A stretch of 64,000 nt of DNA from Bremerella sp. P1 (GCF_028748185.1 NZ_CP118164.1:6659814-6723813), one strand, 5' to 3'. Counted from the first letter of the stretch, positions 33,721 to 42,711 are shown. Notes: generated by a model from the sequence alone, not told the origin. Made by a program: numbers and translations.

Positions 33721-34236
33721 ATGAGTATTCGCCTAAGCCTAGCCTTGCTGACCGTCGCGCTTCTGCCAGGTCTTGCTCTTGCCAATCCTTGGAAGAGCAA
33801 GACCATGGTGGGGCATGAATATCCTTCCACTTCGTTTGACCGCACGCGGATCGTGCATGAAGTCGTGAGCGATGGGGATGATCTGCAAACCGCCGCTCAG
33901 GACTGGTACGAAGATTACTACAACGGTTACGACGACGACGTTTACATTCATGGTGCATACCACGCCCCAGTGGCCGTCACCGCCGCACCGGCCGCCGTTG
34001 TGATTCATAAGGATCACCATCATCACCGCGTCGCCGAGTTGGAAGCCGCCCTGGCACGTGATGTCGCCGCTCGTAAGGCCCTGCAGGCCGAGATCCGCGA
34101 GCTGCGTGCCGAGCATCTGAAGTATGAAATGATGCTTGAGAAGGAGATCCGAGAGCGAGAGCTGGTCAACTATGACGAGATCACGCCACCAACGCCTCCG
34201 GCTCCGCCGTTCCACTCGGTTAAGATCGATCGATAA
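33721..34236 (+). CDS. Small secreted protein with His cluster and coiled coil
   Basis: A protein of 171 residues. The signal peptide (1-21, cleavage after ALA-N) is clear. The region at about 55-85 is aspartate- and tyrosine-rich (DWYEDYYNGYDDDVYIHG). A DHHHHRVAELEAAL segment at about 99-112 begins a coiled coil running to about 145, and the C-terminus is proline-rich. The acid and histidine clusters could bind metals; this is inference. A Shine-Dalgarno (aggag) precedes the ATG, with a sigma-54-like promoter upstream and a strong terminator downstream, so it is a monocistronic, regulated gene. Confidence 0.75.
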   Translation: MSIRLSLALLTVALLPGLALANPWKSKTMVGHEYPSTSFDRTRIVHEVVSDGDDLQTAAQDWYEDYYNGYDDDVYIHGAYHAPVAVTAAPAAVVIHKDHHHHRVAELEAALARDVAARKALQAEIRELRAEHLKYEMMLEKEIRERELVNYDEITPPTPPAPPFHSVKIDR

Positions 34237-34259
34237 TCGGCACGAATGAAAAGAGCGGA

Positions 34260-34294
34260 AAGCCATGCCTACGGAAACGAGGCATGGCTTTTTT
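34260..34294 (+). terminator. Rho-independent terminator after the His-rich protein gene
   Basis: Arms aagccatgcct (34260-34270) and aggcatggctt (34280-34290), 11 bp, followed by a T run to 34294. Confidence 0.85.
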
Positions 34295-34406
34295 CGTTTC
34301 GAAGCAGGTGGTCGCCTAATAACCGAATTGTTTGCCTGGCGACCGCTGACGCATCATAATCAGCGAGTTCCTCGTCTTTTGACCCCATGCCTGCAAGGAG
34401 GCTCCC

Positions 34407-35327
34407 ATGACTGGACGTATATTGCTGTCGATAAGCTTCTGTATCTTGCTTACGGGAACAGCCCACGCTGCCGAGTCGGTCGAAAAGCCATCGATCGAGC
34501 AACTGTTTGCCGGCACACCGGTCATCTCGCCAAAGGTGGAAGACATCCAGCAGTTCTCGTTCTCGTTCGAAATCACGGCCAACGAAGCAACGGTCCTGCG
34601 AGGGCACTACTATTGGCAGCGCGGCGAGCCAGGTGGCTTCTACTTTTCCACCGACGAGCACGAAGCACCGGTCTGGTTTGTGGCGAATGAGACGGCCATG
34701 CTGTTTGACATTGTCGAGCAAGAGCTCGCTTTGATTCCCCACGCCCAGCCGTTCGTGAAGTTTGGAATCGAAGGAGACAGAGTAAGCTTCAACTACGGCA
34801 TTGAGTTTGTAGATCACGAGGAGATCACTACCCTCAACATACAATCCTTTTCAAAAACCCTGGCGGAAAGCCAATCGCTCACGCGAAACGGAGCAGGCAA
34901 CTGGGTCGTTCAAGCCGATTCTTCTACGGGCAAGTCGGTCTGGAAGATGACCTTCGCTGCCAGGCCTCCGTACGCGCCTCGAGAGATCGTTAGCCATACA
35001 CGGCAAGGCGACAAAAATATCGCGATGCGTTTCACCCATATTCGTGTGAACGAGCCGCCTGACAATCCATGGCCGCAAATGCCCCTGAAAGATCAGTGGC
35101 CGGACGGCCTGACTCCCAGGAACGCACCCAGCGCCGATGGAGAAGACACCTCCGATTGGATATCCCGAGCCTTCCGCATTCTGACAACGCACATGGCGAT
35201 CGATAACGAGGCGATACGCAACCCGGTATTACGTGGCAATCTCAACTGGGATCAAATCCGCCAAATCCGCGACCACTACGGGCCGCGTCTGCGGCATCTG
35301 ATTGGGTTTCATGAACCGGTGGAGTAG
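34407..35327 (+). CDS. Hypothetical secreted protein (LolA/DUF2092-like in style)
   Basis: A protein of 306 residues with a signal peptide (1-21, cleavage after AHA-A). A canonical ribosome-binding site (aggagg) lies seven bases before the ATG. Residues 40-200 are beta-rich, with repeating strands such as FSFSFEITANEATVLRGHYY and GGFYFSTDEHEAPVWFVANE that resemble an open, lipid-carrying beta-sheet of the LolA/DUF2092 kind; this is weak. The C-terminal 80 residues are polar and helical. No operon partner is evident. Confidence 0.6.
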   Translation: MTGRILLSISFCILLTGTAHAAESVEKPSIEQLFAGTPVISPKVEDIQQFSFSFEITANEATVLRGHYYWQRGEPGGFYFSTDEHEAPVWFVANETAMLFDIVEQELALIPHAQPFVKFGIEGDRVSFNYGIEFVDHEEITTLNIQSFSKTLAESQSLTRNGAGNWVVQADSSTGKSVWKMTFAARPPYAPREIVSHTRQGDKNIAMRFTHIRVNEPPDNPWPQMPLKDQWPDGLTPRNAPSADGEDTSDWISRAFRILTTHMAIDNEAIRNPVLRGNLNWDQIRQIRDHYGPRLRHLIGFHEPVE

Positions 35328-35441
35328 GGCGGGGCGGCGGCGTGGCATTCTTTCGTGGAAGAAATCTGGCAGAACCCAGACGTTTCCAGACAATTAAAGG
35401 TAATAGCCGACTGCCGGAACTCATGATTTAGGGAATGGTTC

Positions 35442-35975
35442 GTGGATACCTGTTCAGAATTCTATTACTACGTCACCTCGATGCCTGCGTATGACCGTCA
35501 ACGATTGGCACTCAGAGGCTTAAATTTTCACAGCCGATTTATCTGGAATCTTGACGATCAGTTGAAGCGACCACTATGGGGCCTAAACCAGGAGCAAAAG
35601 ATTTCCTTAACGTCTCTGGTTGGCGAAGTTCATACGAAGAACGGTCGTTGGGTTATTACGCTACCCAAGGCCATCGAAATCGACGTACCTTTTCTACTTT
35701 GCAACGATCCAAACGTTCGCTGGGTGTACTCTGGTTCGTTTAGCTTGCTGTCGGAGGATATCCCGATACCGGAATTGGAATTAGCCGACAAGCCGTTGCC
35801 GTTAGTGTCCCATTCATGGATCGGTGTGGCGGGTGACACCGAGAGCGGATTAGTCCTTGATGCATATTCCGACACGGATATCGACTTGCAGCAAACCTAC
35901 CCGGCATACAGCCCAGAATGGGATAACAGTTTTGAGGACGAGGACATTTACTCATTTCAGGTGTCTTTTCCATAA
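35442..35975 (+). CDS. Hypothetical cytoplasmic protein
   Basis: The GTG start at 35442 begins 177 residues with no signal or membrane segment. Composition is rich in aromatic and acidic residues, with many predicted beta strands (RWVITLPKAIEIDVPFLLC, GVAGDTESGLVLDAYSDTD) and an acidic C-terminus (FEDEDIYSFQVSF). It does not match a family I know. A+T content is higher than in its neighbours, which could mean transfer. Confidence 0.55.
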   Translation: MDTCSEFYYYVTSMPAYDRQRLALRGLNFHSRFIWNLDDQLKRPLWGLNQEQKISLTSLVGEVHTKNGRWVITLPKAIEIDVPFLLCNDPNVRWVYSGSFSLLSEDIPIPELELADKPLPLVSHSWIGVAGDTESGLVLDAYSDTDIDLQQTYPAYSPEWDNSFEDEDIYSFQVSFP

Positions 35976-36062
35976 GCGTGAGTTCATCACCAAGTCACTC
36001 GCAAAGCAGAAATGCCAAAAGAAGTGCTTTTACTTGCGTGATCACGCGATCAGGACGGCATT

Positions 36063-36746
36063 TTAAGAAGGGGCTTCAGACGTTTCCGCACCGCGGTCGG
36101 GTTCTGGCGTCAGCCATTTCTCATACACCAGCTTGCTGCCAGGCACTCCCTTGACACGTTTGATGGGCATCAAATTCAGCGCCGCGAGTTCTTTGGCCAG
36201 CTTGTCGTAGTAGTCGCACGAGTAGCAGATCAGCAGTGGGTACCAATTCCGCTGGCTCTCGTCGCGCAGGACCAGAACTAACTCCGAGACGTTGTTCTCG
36301 AGGCTGAATTCCTCTTCATCCGGCATATCGTTGCGAACCTGAAGATGATCGACCTCGTCAAAGGGCACGGAAAGATTGAACTTGGGAACGTGGACTATTC
36401 GCTCGACGCGATCGATCAACAGCGGCGGGCCATCGCTTTGGGCGGAGCGGTACGAATAGTAGATGACCGTGGTGATCAAAGTACAAATAAAAATGGCAAA
36501 CAGGCTAAAAAAGAGCACGACCCACCAGCGCTGGTCGGGCTCGCCCCAAAGTACCACCGGCACGGCCATCACGCCGCAGAAGATGATGAACAGACCGCAG
36601 AACACGCCGATGCCTCTCCATGGCACTGCCATCGGAGTCAGAATCACTTCTTTCTCCGTCACCGTTAAGTTCCACGGGTGAACGACGAAAGGGACAGGCT
36701 CTTTGACAATGGCGTATCTCGAGCGTTGCTTGGCCGTTAAGGACAT
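36063..36746 (-). CDS. Hypothetical membrane protein with two helices
   Basis: The ATG at 36746 (MSLTAKQRSRYAIVK) is chosen; the frame extends 37 residues further. It encodes 227 residues: membrane helices at about 46-66 (GIGVFCGLFIIFCGVMAVPV) and 75-100 (WWVVLFFSLFAIFICTLITT), then a beta-rich cytoplasmic or extracellular domain to the end (VPKFNLSVPFDEVDHLQV, ELVLVLRDESQRNWYP). The layout resembles PH-like membrane-anchored domains. A 243-base gap separates it from the flavoprotein gene on the same strand. Confidence 0.6.
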   Translation of the reverse strand: MSLTAKQRSRYAIVKEPVPFVVHPWNLTVTEKEVILTPMAVPWRGIGVFCGLFIIFCGVMAVPVVLWGEPDQRWWVVLFFSLFAIFICTLITTVIYYSYRSAQSDGPPLLIDRVERIVHVPKFNLSVPFDEVDHLQVRNDMPDEEEFSLENNVSELVLVLRDESQRNWYPLLICYSCDYYDKLAKELAALNLMPIKRVKGVPGSKLVYEKWLTPEPDRGAETSEAPS

Positions 36747-36989
36747 ACAGATTCCCGCAAGTGCCTTGGGTGACGGGCAGCGTTCGGCCGACAAACCAAC
36801 CATACGAACTGCATCATACGATCGGCACGTTGCGGTTGCCCAGACATTCCATTTCATCCACGACGACAGGTCAATAATTGTACCAGATGATCACGACGTG
36901 ATCTCCGTAGTGCTTTTCAAGCCGCTGGGCCGCCAACGCAACATCCGCGAAGAGATACACCAAAGAGAACTACGAACGTTTCGTCCTGC

Positions 36990-38351
36990 TCAAAGCATCG
37001 ACTTGATATCCGATACCAGCGTCGGAAAGACAAACGGCATCGCCTTGAGATCCGCGATCGTCGCTTTCATCTTCATGGCGAATGCGAAGACGTTGATCAG
37101 CTCGGCCGCTTCGGGCCCCAGCAGGTGGGCTCCGACGATCTGGTCGGTGTGCTTATCGATCAACACCTTATACATCGCGTGCGTCTCGCCGACCTTTTTC
37201 ATCGAGCTGAAGTGGGACCAGTCGTCATGGTTGACCTTCACGTCGAGCTGCGATTCGTTGGCCTCTGCCTGCGTCATTCCCACGGATGCGAGCGATGGAA
37301 CCGTGTAGACAGCCCGGGGGACCGGTGGGGTCTCGTGCTTGACCAAGTTGCCTTCCAATAGGCTGTTGGCCACGGCAATACCCTGTGAGTTGGCGATGGG
37401 CGTCAGGGCCGGCAAGCCGCTGGCGACCACATCACCGGCGGCGTACACCGCGGTATTGGTTGGGCTTTGCAGGAAGTCATTGACCGTGATTCCCTTGTCG
37501 CTGTACTCGATGCCTGCGGCTTCGAGATTCAAGCCATTCACGTTGGCAACGCGGCCGGCCGAGTGCACGACCAGATCGGTCTCACGGCTTTGGATACCGT
37601 TATCTCCTAATGTCGAGACGTGAAAGTTGCCGTCATCATCGCGCTCGACCTTCGTGACCTCGGTATGCGTTTGGACATCGATCCCAATCTTTTCCGAGCA
37701 GTCGATCAGGTGGCGCACCAGGTCGCGATCGAAGCTGGCCAACGGCTCGCCATAGTCGACGATCGTAACCTTCGTGCCGGCCCTCGCCGCGACGTGCGCG
37801 AACTCGAAGCCGATGTAACCGCCGCCTACCAGCGTGATGCGACCTGGCAGGTAGTCGAGGTCCAGAAAACGATCGCTATCGGTGAGATATTCACTCCCCT
37901 CGAAAGACAGCGCGCGGGGCACCGCGCCGGTGGCAATCACGATGTGATTTGCTTGGATCGTGCGATCCCCAACCTCAATCGTTGTTGGGCCGGTGAATCG
38001 TGGCTTTGCCTGGATGATTTCGATGCCCAGCTCGGTATACGAACTTCGCCTGTTTTCCGTAACCGGTTCGGTGAATGTTCGTTTGAAGTTGACGAGGTCT
38101 GGCCAGTGAATTTCAGCCGCCCCAAGACTTGTTCCGTTGCCGGCCATGCGATGCGCTCGATCGACCAGTTCGGCGGCTCGGACAATGACTTTTTTGGGAT
38201 TGCAGCCATGCAGCGCACAGGTACCACCGACAGGATTCGGATCGACCACGGCTATCTTCCAGCCTGATTGAGCACAACGGGTCGCCACTCGGCTGGCGGC
38301 TGGGCCACTCCCGAGAATGATTAGATCAAATAAGTTAGGCAAAGCAGGCAC
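36990..38351 (-). CDS. Glutathione-reductase-like FAD/NAD(P) disulfide oxidoreductase
   Basis: A protein of 453 residues starting with GTG. FAD-binding ILGSGPAASR is at about 12-21, the redox-active disulfide C45-C50 in GGTCALHGCNPKK, the NAD(P)-binding TLVGGGYIGFEFAHVAARAG at about 175, and the second FAD contact VYAAGDVV. The dimerisation domain ends in FVFPTLVSDI where most class I members have HPTxxE, so the catalytic His-Glu pair is missing. It still should transfer electrons from NAD(P)H to a thiol or quinone-like substrate, but not by the usual His relay. Mercuric or dihydrolipoyl specificity is not supported. Confidence 0.85.
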   Translation of the reverse strand: MPALPNLFDLIILGSGPAASRVATRCAQSGWKIAVVDPNPVGGTCALHGCNPKKVIVRAAELVDRAHRMAGNGTSLGAAEIHWPDLVNFKRTFTEPVTENRRSSYTELGIEIIQAKPRFTGPTTIEVGDRTIQANHIVIATGAVPRALSFEGSEYLTDSDRFLDLDYLPGRITLVGGGYIGFEFAHVAARAGTKVTIVDYGEPLASFDRDLVRHLIDCSEKIGIDVQTHTEVTKVERDDDGNFHVSTLGDNGIQSRETDLVVHSAGRVANVNGLNLEAAGIEYSDKGITVNDFLQSPTNTAVYAAGDVVASGLPALTPIANSQGIAVANSLLEGNLVKHETPPVPRAVYTVPSLASVGMTQAEANESQLDVKVNHDDWSHFSSMKKVGETHAMYKVLIDKHTDQIVGAHLLGPEAAELINVFAFAMKMKATIADLKAMPFVFPTLVSDIKSML

Positions 38352-38922
38352 CTTCTCAAAGCACTCGATATCTATCCGAGTTGATCAGGCCCTTGCTGAT
38401 TTTCACCATGCGTGCACGCACCGCGACCAATCTGAGCGGAAAACGAACAGCGCAATCGATTCCTTCTTCGATCCGATCAACGGTTTTCATAGTTCGCAAA
38501 TCGTGGGCCAGACGCAGCGGGCAGACGGTTAAGAAAAGAAGAAGAGCGCAGCGTCATCACCCTCATGGTGTACAGCGAGAAGGTTGTCGAGGTAAAGTTG
38601 CCAAGAATATGGCTGCCACATCCACATTTGCGTACGCATGGCGATGGGATCCTGGGAACGCTTTAGGCATGCCAAGCTGCGCGCCGAAAACCTCCCTTTG
38701 ACGACTCTTCTCGAATTGACCTATATCTATTTTCGCGGATAACGCGTATACTTCGTGCGGTTGGTCTGTCGATCGTGATTACGCTTTCACCCCTTAATCA
38801 AGGGTTGGTCCCCGACGCTCTTTCGCCTGTCCCGCCTGGTAGGTCGTGCTGACGACCACCTTCTTTTTTCTTTCGGGACGCGGCTTTGTGCCACTGCCTG
38901 GTACTCATTGGGAGCTCAAACT
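38352..38922. promoter_or_regulatory. Long 5' leader/gap upstream of the RRM gene, with stem-loops
   Basis: A 570-base gap. Its right end has a hairpin ggtcgt/acgacc (38842-38857) followed by a T-rich run (38861-38869), enclosed by an outer pairing gtcccg/cgggac (38829-38834 and 38874-38879). As cold-shock RNA-binding genes often have structured leaders, this may control the RRM gene. The rest of the gap holds nothing I recognise. Confidence 0.35.
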
Positions 38923-39234
38923 TTGGGTAAAAAACTGTACTGCGGAAATCTTAATTACGATGTCAGCAGCTCGGACCTGGAACAAATGTTCGGCCAATAC
39001 GGCATGGTCGAAAGCGCACAGGTCATCACCGATCGCGACACCGGTCGCAGCAAAGGCTTCGGATTCGTCGAAATGAATTCGGACGCCGAAGCACAAGCAG
39101 CCATTGATGGCCTGAATGAGTCGATGCAGGGCGGACGTGCCTTGACCGTCAACGAAGCCAAACCTCGCGAAAACCGCGGTGGTGGCGGCGGCGGTGGCCG
39201 TGGTTACGGTGGTGGTGGCGGTCGACGCTACTAA
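38923..39234 (+). CDS. RRM RNA-binding protein with glycine-rich tail
   Basis: The TTG at 38923 (MGKKLYCGNLNYDV) is chosen, with gggag before it; another TTG lies five codons upstream. No ATG is available, so an unusual start is certain. The 103-residue protein has a single RRM: RNP2 LYCGNL, RNP1 KGFGFVEM, and a tail of glycine and arginine (RGGGGGGGRGYGGGGGRRY). It binds single-stranded RNA and is of the cyanobacterial/planctomycete Rbp type, typically cold-induced. A 37-residue basic protein follows. Confidence 0.9.
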   Translation: MGKKLYCGNLNYDVSSSDLEQMFGQYGMVESAQVITDRDTGRSKGFGFVEMNSDAEAQAAIDGLNESMQGGRALTVNEAKPRENRGGGGGGGRGYGGGGGRRY

Positions 39235-39357
39235 TCGCATATCCGTGCGATTCCGCTGAATCTACTTCAAGATCCAAGCGATCATTTTGATGGCGTTTGC
39301 GTTGTGTGGGAGTACGCGCGCAGACGCCATTTTTCTTGTAACACCTATTGAGGGATC

Positions 39358-39471
39358 ATGGCCAAAAATCAAAACACCATCGAAAAGCGTCGTCGAGAGA
39401 TGGAAAAGAAACGTAAGGCCGAAGAGAAACGAGAACGGAAGCGAGTCAAAAAGGATCAATCTACCACCTAA
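39358..39471 (+). CDS. Tiny lysine/arginine-rich protein
   Basis: ATG at 39358 with gaggga just upstream. The 37-residue product starts MAKNQNTIEKRRREMEKKRK and continues as a charged helix with alternate basic and acidic residues to a short QSTT end. I recall similar small proteins beginning MAKxQNTxxKRxREMEKKRK next to RRM genes in several bacteria, but cannot verify it. A role in RNA or ribosome binding is inferred from composition and neighbour. Confidence 0.6.
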   Translation: MAKNQNTIEKRRREMEKKRKAEEKRERKRVKKDQSTT

Positions 39472-39565
39472 GACAATCACGACTTAGTCAACATTGCCTG
39501 CGTGCATCTGGAAATGGACTGAAGGTCGCGCTACTGCTCATCCACTCTATCGCGAGACCATCAGT

Positions 39566-39778
39566 ATGCTGTCACCCGCCGAACAACGAGTCATGAAAAC
39601 CTTCCGTATGTTCTACATGGAGGCCGGCGAGATGCTCTGCTTCAATGGTCCTGACCTGGTGACCAAGACGCCAGCGCTGGACAGTCTCGTCCACAAGAAG
39701 TTTCTCACACGAGAAAAGTTCTATGGTGCCTTCTCGCTAACCAGGGCTGGCTACAGCGAAATGCGAAGTGCAACCTGA
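39566..39778 (+). CDS. Small hypothetical protein, winged-helix-like
   Basis: The ATG at 39566 (MLSPAEQRVMKTFRM) gives 70 residues; the frame extends 24 codons upstream without a ribosome-binding site. The pattern of helices and the sequence LDSLVHKKFLTREKFYGAFS-LTRAGYSEM resemble the end of MarR/PadR-like winged helices, in which a final LT-x-x-G-x-x-x-x appears. May bind DNA; too short for certainty. Confidence 0.5.
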   Translation: MLSPAEQRVMKTFRMFYMEAGEMLCFNGPDLVTKTPALDSLVHKKFLTREKFYGAFSLTRAGYSEMRSAT

Positions 39779-39945
39779 CACACGTAGTTGCTTGTGCCAT
39801 TGGCTGCATGTCGCGGTAGCGTCTCGCACGAACATCGCTTGCTCGTCAGCTATCTCACTGCGTGAATCTGGCTTCGCTATGTCCTTTCCGGTTACTATGG
39901 AAGTACATCAGCTGCCAGTACTCCCCTAATCCTGTGAGTCATCTC

Positions 39946-40644
39946 ATGATCTACCAGGCTTCTCGCATCCTCTTGGTTGCCGCGATTCTGCTGAGTACCG
40001 TCACCACCGCGTTTTCCGACGAGCCGAACGTGACGAATCAATGGATGATTCAAACGACCATCCAGTCCTGCGGTCTCGCCACCGCCGAAAGCGTGCAGCG
40101 CGATGTTGAGGGGCTAACTGCCAAGCAGGCCCAAAAGCTCAGCGATCTACACGAACACTGGGAGGACAAGGTCAAGAACTTTCGTAAAGCCAACCGCAAG
40201 CCGACCGATGAACAGGTCACCAAGCTTTACGACGATCTGACCGCCGATATCCTGAGCATCATCAAAAAACCACAACTCGCTCGGCTCCAGCAGATCCAGT
40301 TCCAGTGCGACGGCCCAGCCAAGGTAGCGGTGATGCACCCAGCCAACGGTGTTATTTTCGGCCTGAGTGAGGAAGTTCAGGGAAAGATCTTCATGCTTGA
40401 AATGAAGTATCAGCACGAGCTTGCCGACGCCTCGATGAAGAGCATTTCGCTCAACGCTCCTAAACGACAAACGGATCCGCCCGAAATCATGAAGCTTCGC
40501 CAAGACCGCAACAACGAAGCACTCGACCTGATGACCCAGCCCCAGCGCGATGCCTGGGAGAAGCTGATCGGAGACCCCTTCGCGGGTCCCTTACGAGATG
40601 CCAAAGGAAAACGTGTTCATCCGAAGGTGATTTCGCTACCATAA
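39946..40644 (+). CDS. Hypothetical secreted protein
   Basis: The ATG at 39946 opens a signal peptide (1-23, cleavage near AFS-DEP); the upstream 28 codons of open frame do not. It encodes 232 residues, mostly helical and charged, with a repeated pattern of RxxK/DxL helices (LTAKQAQKLSDLHEHWEDKV, LMTQPQRDAWEKLIGDPFAG). The helix ending QRDAWEKLIG recalls small periplasmic helix proteins of planctomycetes in which a Q-R-x-x-W-x-x-L segment recurs. No domain name can be given. Confidence 0.6.
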   Translation: MIYQASRILLVAAILLSTVTTAFSDEPNVTNQWMIQTTIQSCGLATAESVQRDVEGLTAKQAQKLSDLHEHWEDKVKNFRKANRKPTDEQVTKLYDDLTADILSIIKKPQLARLQQIQFQCDGPAKVAVMHPANGVIFGLSEEVQGKIFMLEMKYQHELADASMKSISLNAPKRQTDPPEIMKLRQDRNNEALDLMTQPQRDAWEKLIGDPFAGPLRDAKGKRVHPKVISLP

Positions 40645-40699
40645 GAAGTAAGTCCACGACAGGCACTGGATCATCATCGACCTAAGGAGTAGCACAACC

Positions 40700-41188
40700 A
40701 TGAGCAACAAAGCCTTGTCAATCTACATGGACGATCACTACGCGATGCTCTGTGGTGAAGTGGAACTCGCCAACCGCGTGGCGAGCGAGAACCAGCAGAA
40801 CGACCTGGGTCCGTACCTCACGAAGTTCGCCCAAGAGTTGGATTCGCAGCGGAACCTGCTTCAGGCCCTGCTGGCCACGCAAGGAGAAAGCCCCAGCACC
40901 GCCAAGCAAGCACTCACTTGGGTCGCCGAAAAGATCGGCCGGCTCAAACCGAACGACGGCTGGAGCGAGTACACCAATCTGGCTCGCGTCTTGGAGTTGG
41001 AAGTCCTGATCTCGGCCACTCAGGCCCGCGTGCTCATGTGGAAAACGCTGGACCGCGTACTCACCGACCAAGAAGCAGACAAAGACAAAGTGGAGAGCGC
41101 CGAGCACGATTCCGAGAAGCAGCTCAAGTCACTGAAGAAGTTCCACAAAGAAGCCGAACAACAGGCATTTCCGGTGCCGGAAGAATAA
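40700..41188 (+). CDS. Hypothetical ferritin-like helical protein
   Basis: A protein of 162 residues, all predicted helical with four long helices (about 8-28, 35-60, 88-116, 130-150). It begins MSNKALSIYMDDHYAMLCGEVELANRVASEN, with E and H residues spaced as in four-helix bundles (YMDDHYAMLCGEVELANR, LEVLISATQARVLMW). The layout resembles YciF/ferritin-like stress proteins, but the metal ligands are not certain. It has a good ribosome-binding site (aaggag). Confidence 0.6.
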   Translation: MSNKALSIYMDDHYAMLCGEVELANRVASENQQNDLGPYLTKFAQELDSQRNLLQALLATQGESPSTAKQALTWVAEKIGRLKPNDGWSEYTNLARVLELEVLISATQARVLMWKTLDRVLTDQEADKDKVESAEHDSEKQLKSLKKFHKEAEQQAFPVPEE

Positions 41189-41536
41189 CCACTGGCGTGC
41201 GTTTTACCCCGGTTTTTAGGGCTCTAAAACAATCTTGCGCGCGCACTATCCTAAAGCACCGTCAGGCTGGTATACCTATATCTCACGCGGGGACGCTTTC
41301 TCCGCCGGCGTATCTTTGACGGCCGAATAGCGGCTCACTATTTCTCTCAAACGCGGCTGCGTTTGTCTTGCTGGTGAGCCCTTCGTTTCTTGCTTTGCAA
41401 TTGCCGGTCTGCAGAGCAGGGGACCTTCTCGGCAGCGTCTTCTTCTTTCCTTACCCATGACCTGCCCCCTTCAACCGCGTCCATTCGGTAAATTAGTTAT
41501 TTGCTGAGTGAATGCCCATTTGAAGGGAGATTTCTA

Positions 41537-41815
41537 ATGCCTAGAAGACGATTCACGCCGGAGCAGATTATCCAGCATCTCCGCGAAGCAGAGGTGCTTC
41601 TTTCTCAGGACAAGACGATTGCCCAGGCCTGCAAGGCGATCGGCGTCACGGAGCAGACGTACTACCGTTGGCGGAAGGAGTACGGTGGCATTCGTACGGA
41701 CCAAGCCAAGCGGTTAAAAGATCTGGAGAAAGAGAACGCTCGACTGAAGAGACTCCTGGCGGATGCCGAGCTTGACAAGGCGATCCTTAAGGAGGCCGCT
41801 TCGGGAAACTTCTGA
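41537..41815 (+). CDS. IS3-family transposase OrfA
   Basis: The ATG at 41537 (MPRRRFTPEQIIQHL) follows a ribosome-binding site (agggag). It encodes 92 residues: an HTH (about 8-50: IIQHLREAEVLLSQDKTIAQ, KAIGVTEQTYYRWRKEYGG) and a leucine-zipper coiled coil (LKDLEKENARLKRLLADAEL). It ends ASGNF. Just before the stop, G-GGA-AAC (41803-41809) is in the correct phase for programmed -1 frameshifting into orfB. Confidence 0.92.
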   Translation: MPRRRFTPEQIIQHLREAEVLLSQDKTIAQACKAIGVTEQTYYRWRKEYGGIRTDQAKRLKDLEKENARLKRLLADAELDKAILKEAASGNF

Positions 41816-41847
41816 GCCCGGACAAGCGACGGCGAATCGTCGAGCAC

Positions 41848-42711
41848 GTGCGAGACGCCTTGGGACGCGCGCGAGTCTCGGAACGGCGGGCTTGTCGCGT
41901 GCTTGGGCAGCCGCGTTCCACGCAGCGCCGTGCTCGCTGGATTCCCGATGACGAACCTCGCCTGGTCCGGGAGATGATTGAGCTGGCCGAACAGTACGGT
42001 CGCTACGGCTATCGGCGAATTACCGAGATGTTGCGACGGAAAGGTTGGCAGGTGAACCATAAACGCATCGAGCGACTATGGCGTCGTGAAGGGCTGAAAG
42101 TACCGCAAAGGCAGCCTAAACGACGTCGCCTGTGGTTGAACGATGGTTCGTGTGTTCGCCTGCGGCCGAGTCAACGCGATGAGGTCTGGAGCTATGACTT
42201 CGTGCATCACCGAACGCACGATGGTCGAGCCTTCCGGATGCTGACACTGATCGATGAATACACACGTGAGTGCCTGGCGATCGACGTGGCCCGACAACTA
42301 ACCAGTGAGGACGTCTTGGAGCGGCTTAGTGACCTGTTTGTTCGCCGAGGCGTGCCGGACTTCATCCGGAGCGACAACGGCTCAGAGTTCACCGCCACAA
42401 AGGTGCGTGACTGGCTGGAACGAGTCGAGGTGAACACCTTGTACATTGAACCAGGCAGCCCGTGGGAGAATGGCTATATCGAATCCTTCAACGGGAAGTT
42501 ACGCGATGAACTGCTCGATCGAGAGCTCTTAGACACGCTCCTGGAGGCAAAAGTGTTGATCGAACGATGGCGCGTCGAGTACAACACGGTACGCCCGCAC
42601 AGTTCGCTGGGGTACCGTCCACCGGCACCGGAGGCAATTCTTCCAGGGGAAGCTGCTTCCGCTACGCTCCAGCACCTTCCCCTGGAAGAATCCTTGAAAA
42701 CTACAACTTAA
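41848..42711 (+). CDS. IS3-family transposase OrfB (DDE integrase)
   Basis: The frame extends upstream of the listed ATG to join orfA by -1 frameshift near 41803, starting at LSPDKRRRIVEHV. The DDE catalytic core follows: WSYDFVHHRT (first D), FIRSDNGSEFT (second D) and ENGYIESFNGKLRDEL (E), then RPHSSLGYRPP, the typical IS3 ending. The active form should be the fused OrfAB. All catalytic residues are present. Confidence 0.92.
   Translation: MRDALGRARVSERRACRVLGQPRSTQRRARWIPDDEPRLVREMIELAEQYGRYGYRRITEMLRRKGWQVNHKRIERLWRREGLKVPQRQPKRRRLWLNDGSCVRLRPSQRDEVWSYDFVHHRTHDGRAFRMLTLIDEYTRECLAIDVARQLTSEDVLERLSDLFVRRGVPDFIRSDNGSEFTATKVRDWLERVEVNTLYIEPGSPWENGYIESFNGKLRDELLDRELLDTLLEAKVLIERWRVEYNTVRPHSSLGYRPPAPEAILPGEAASATLQHLPLEESLKTTT

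Noticed and set aside
41276-41458. Small minus-strand arginine-rich gene left of the IS
   Set aside because: No ribosome-binding site or family; the 270-base gap looks non-coding.
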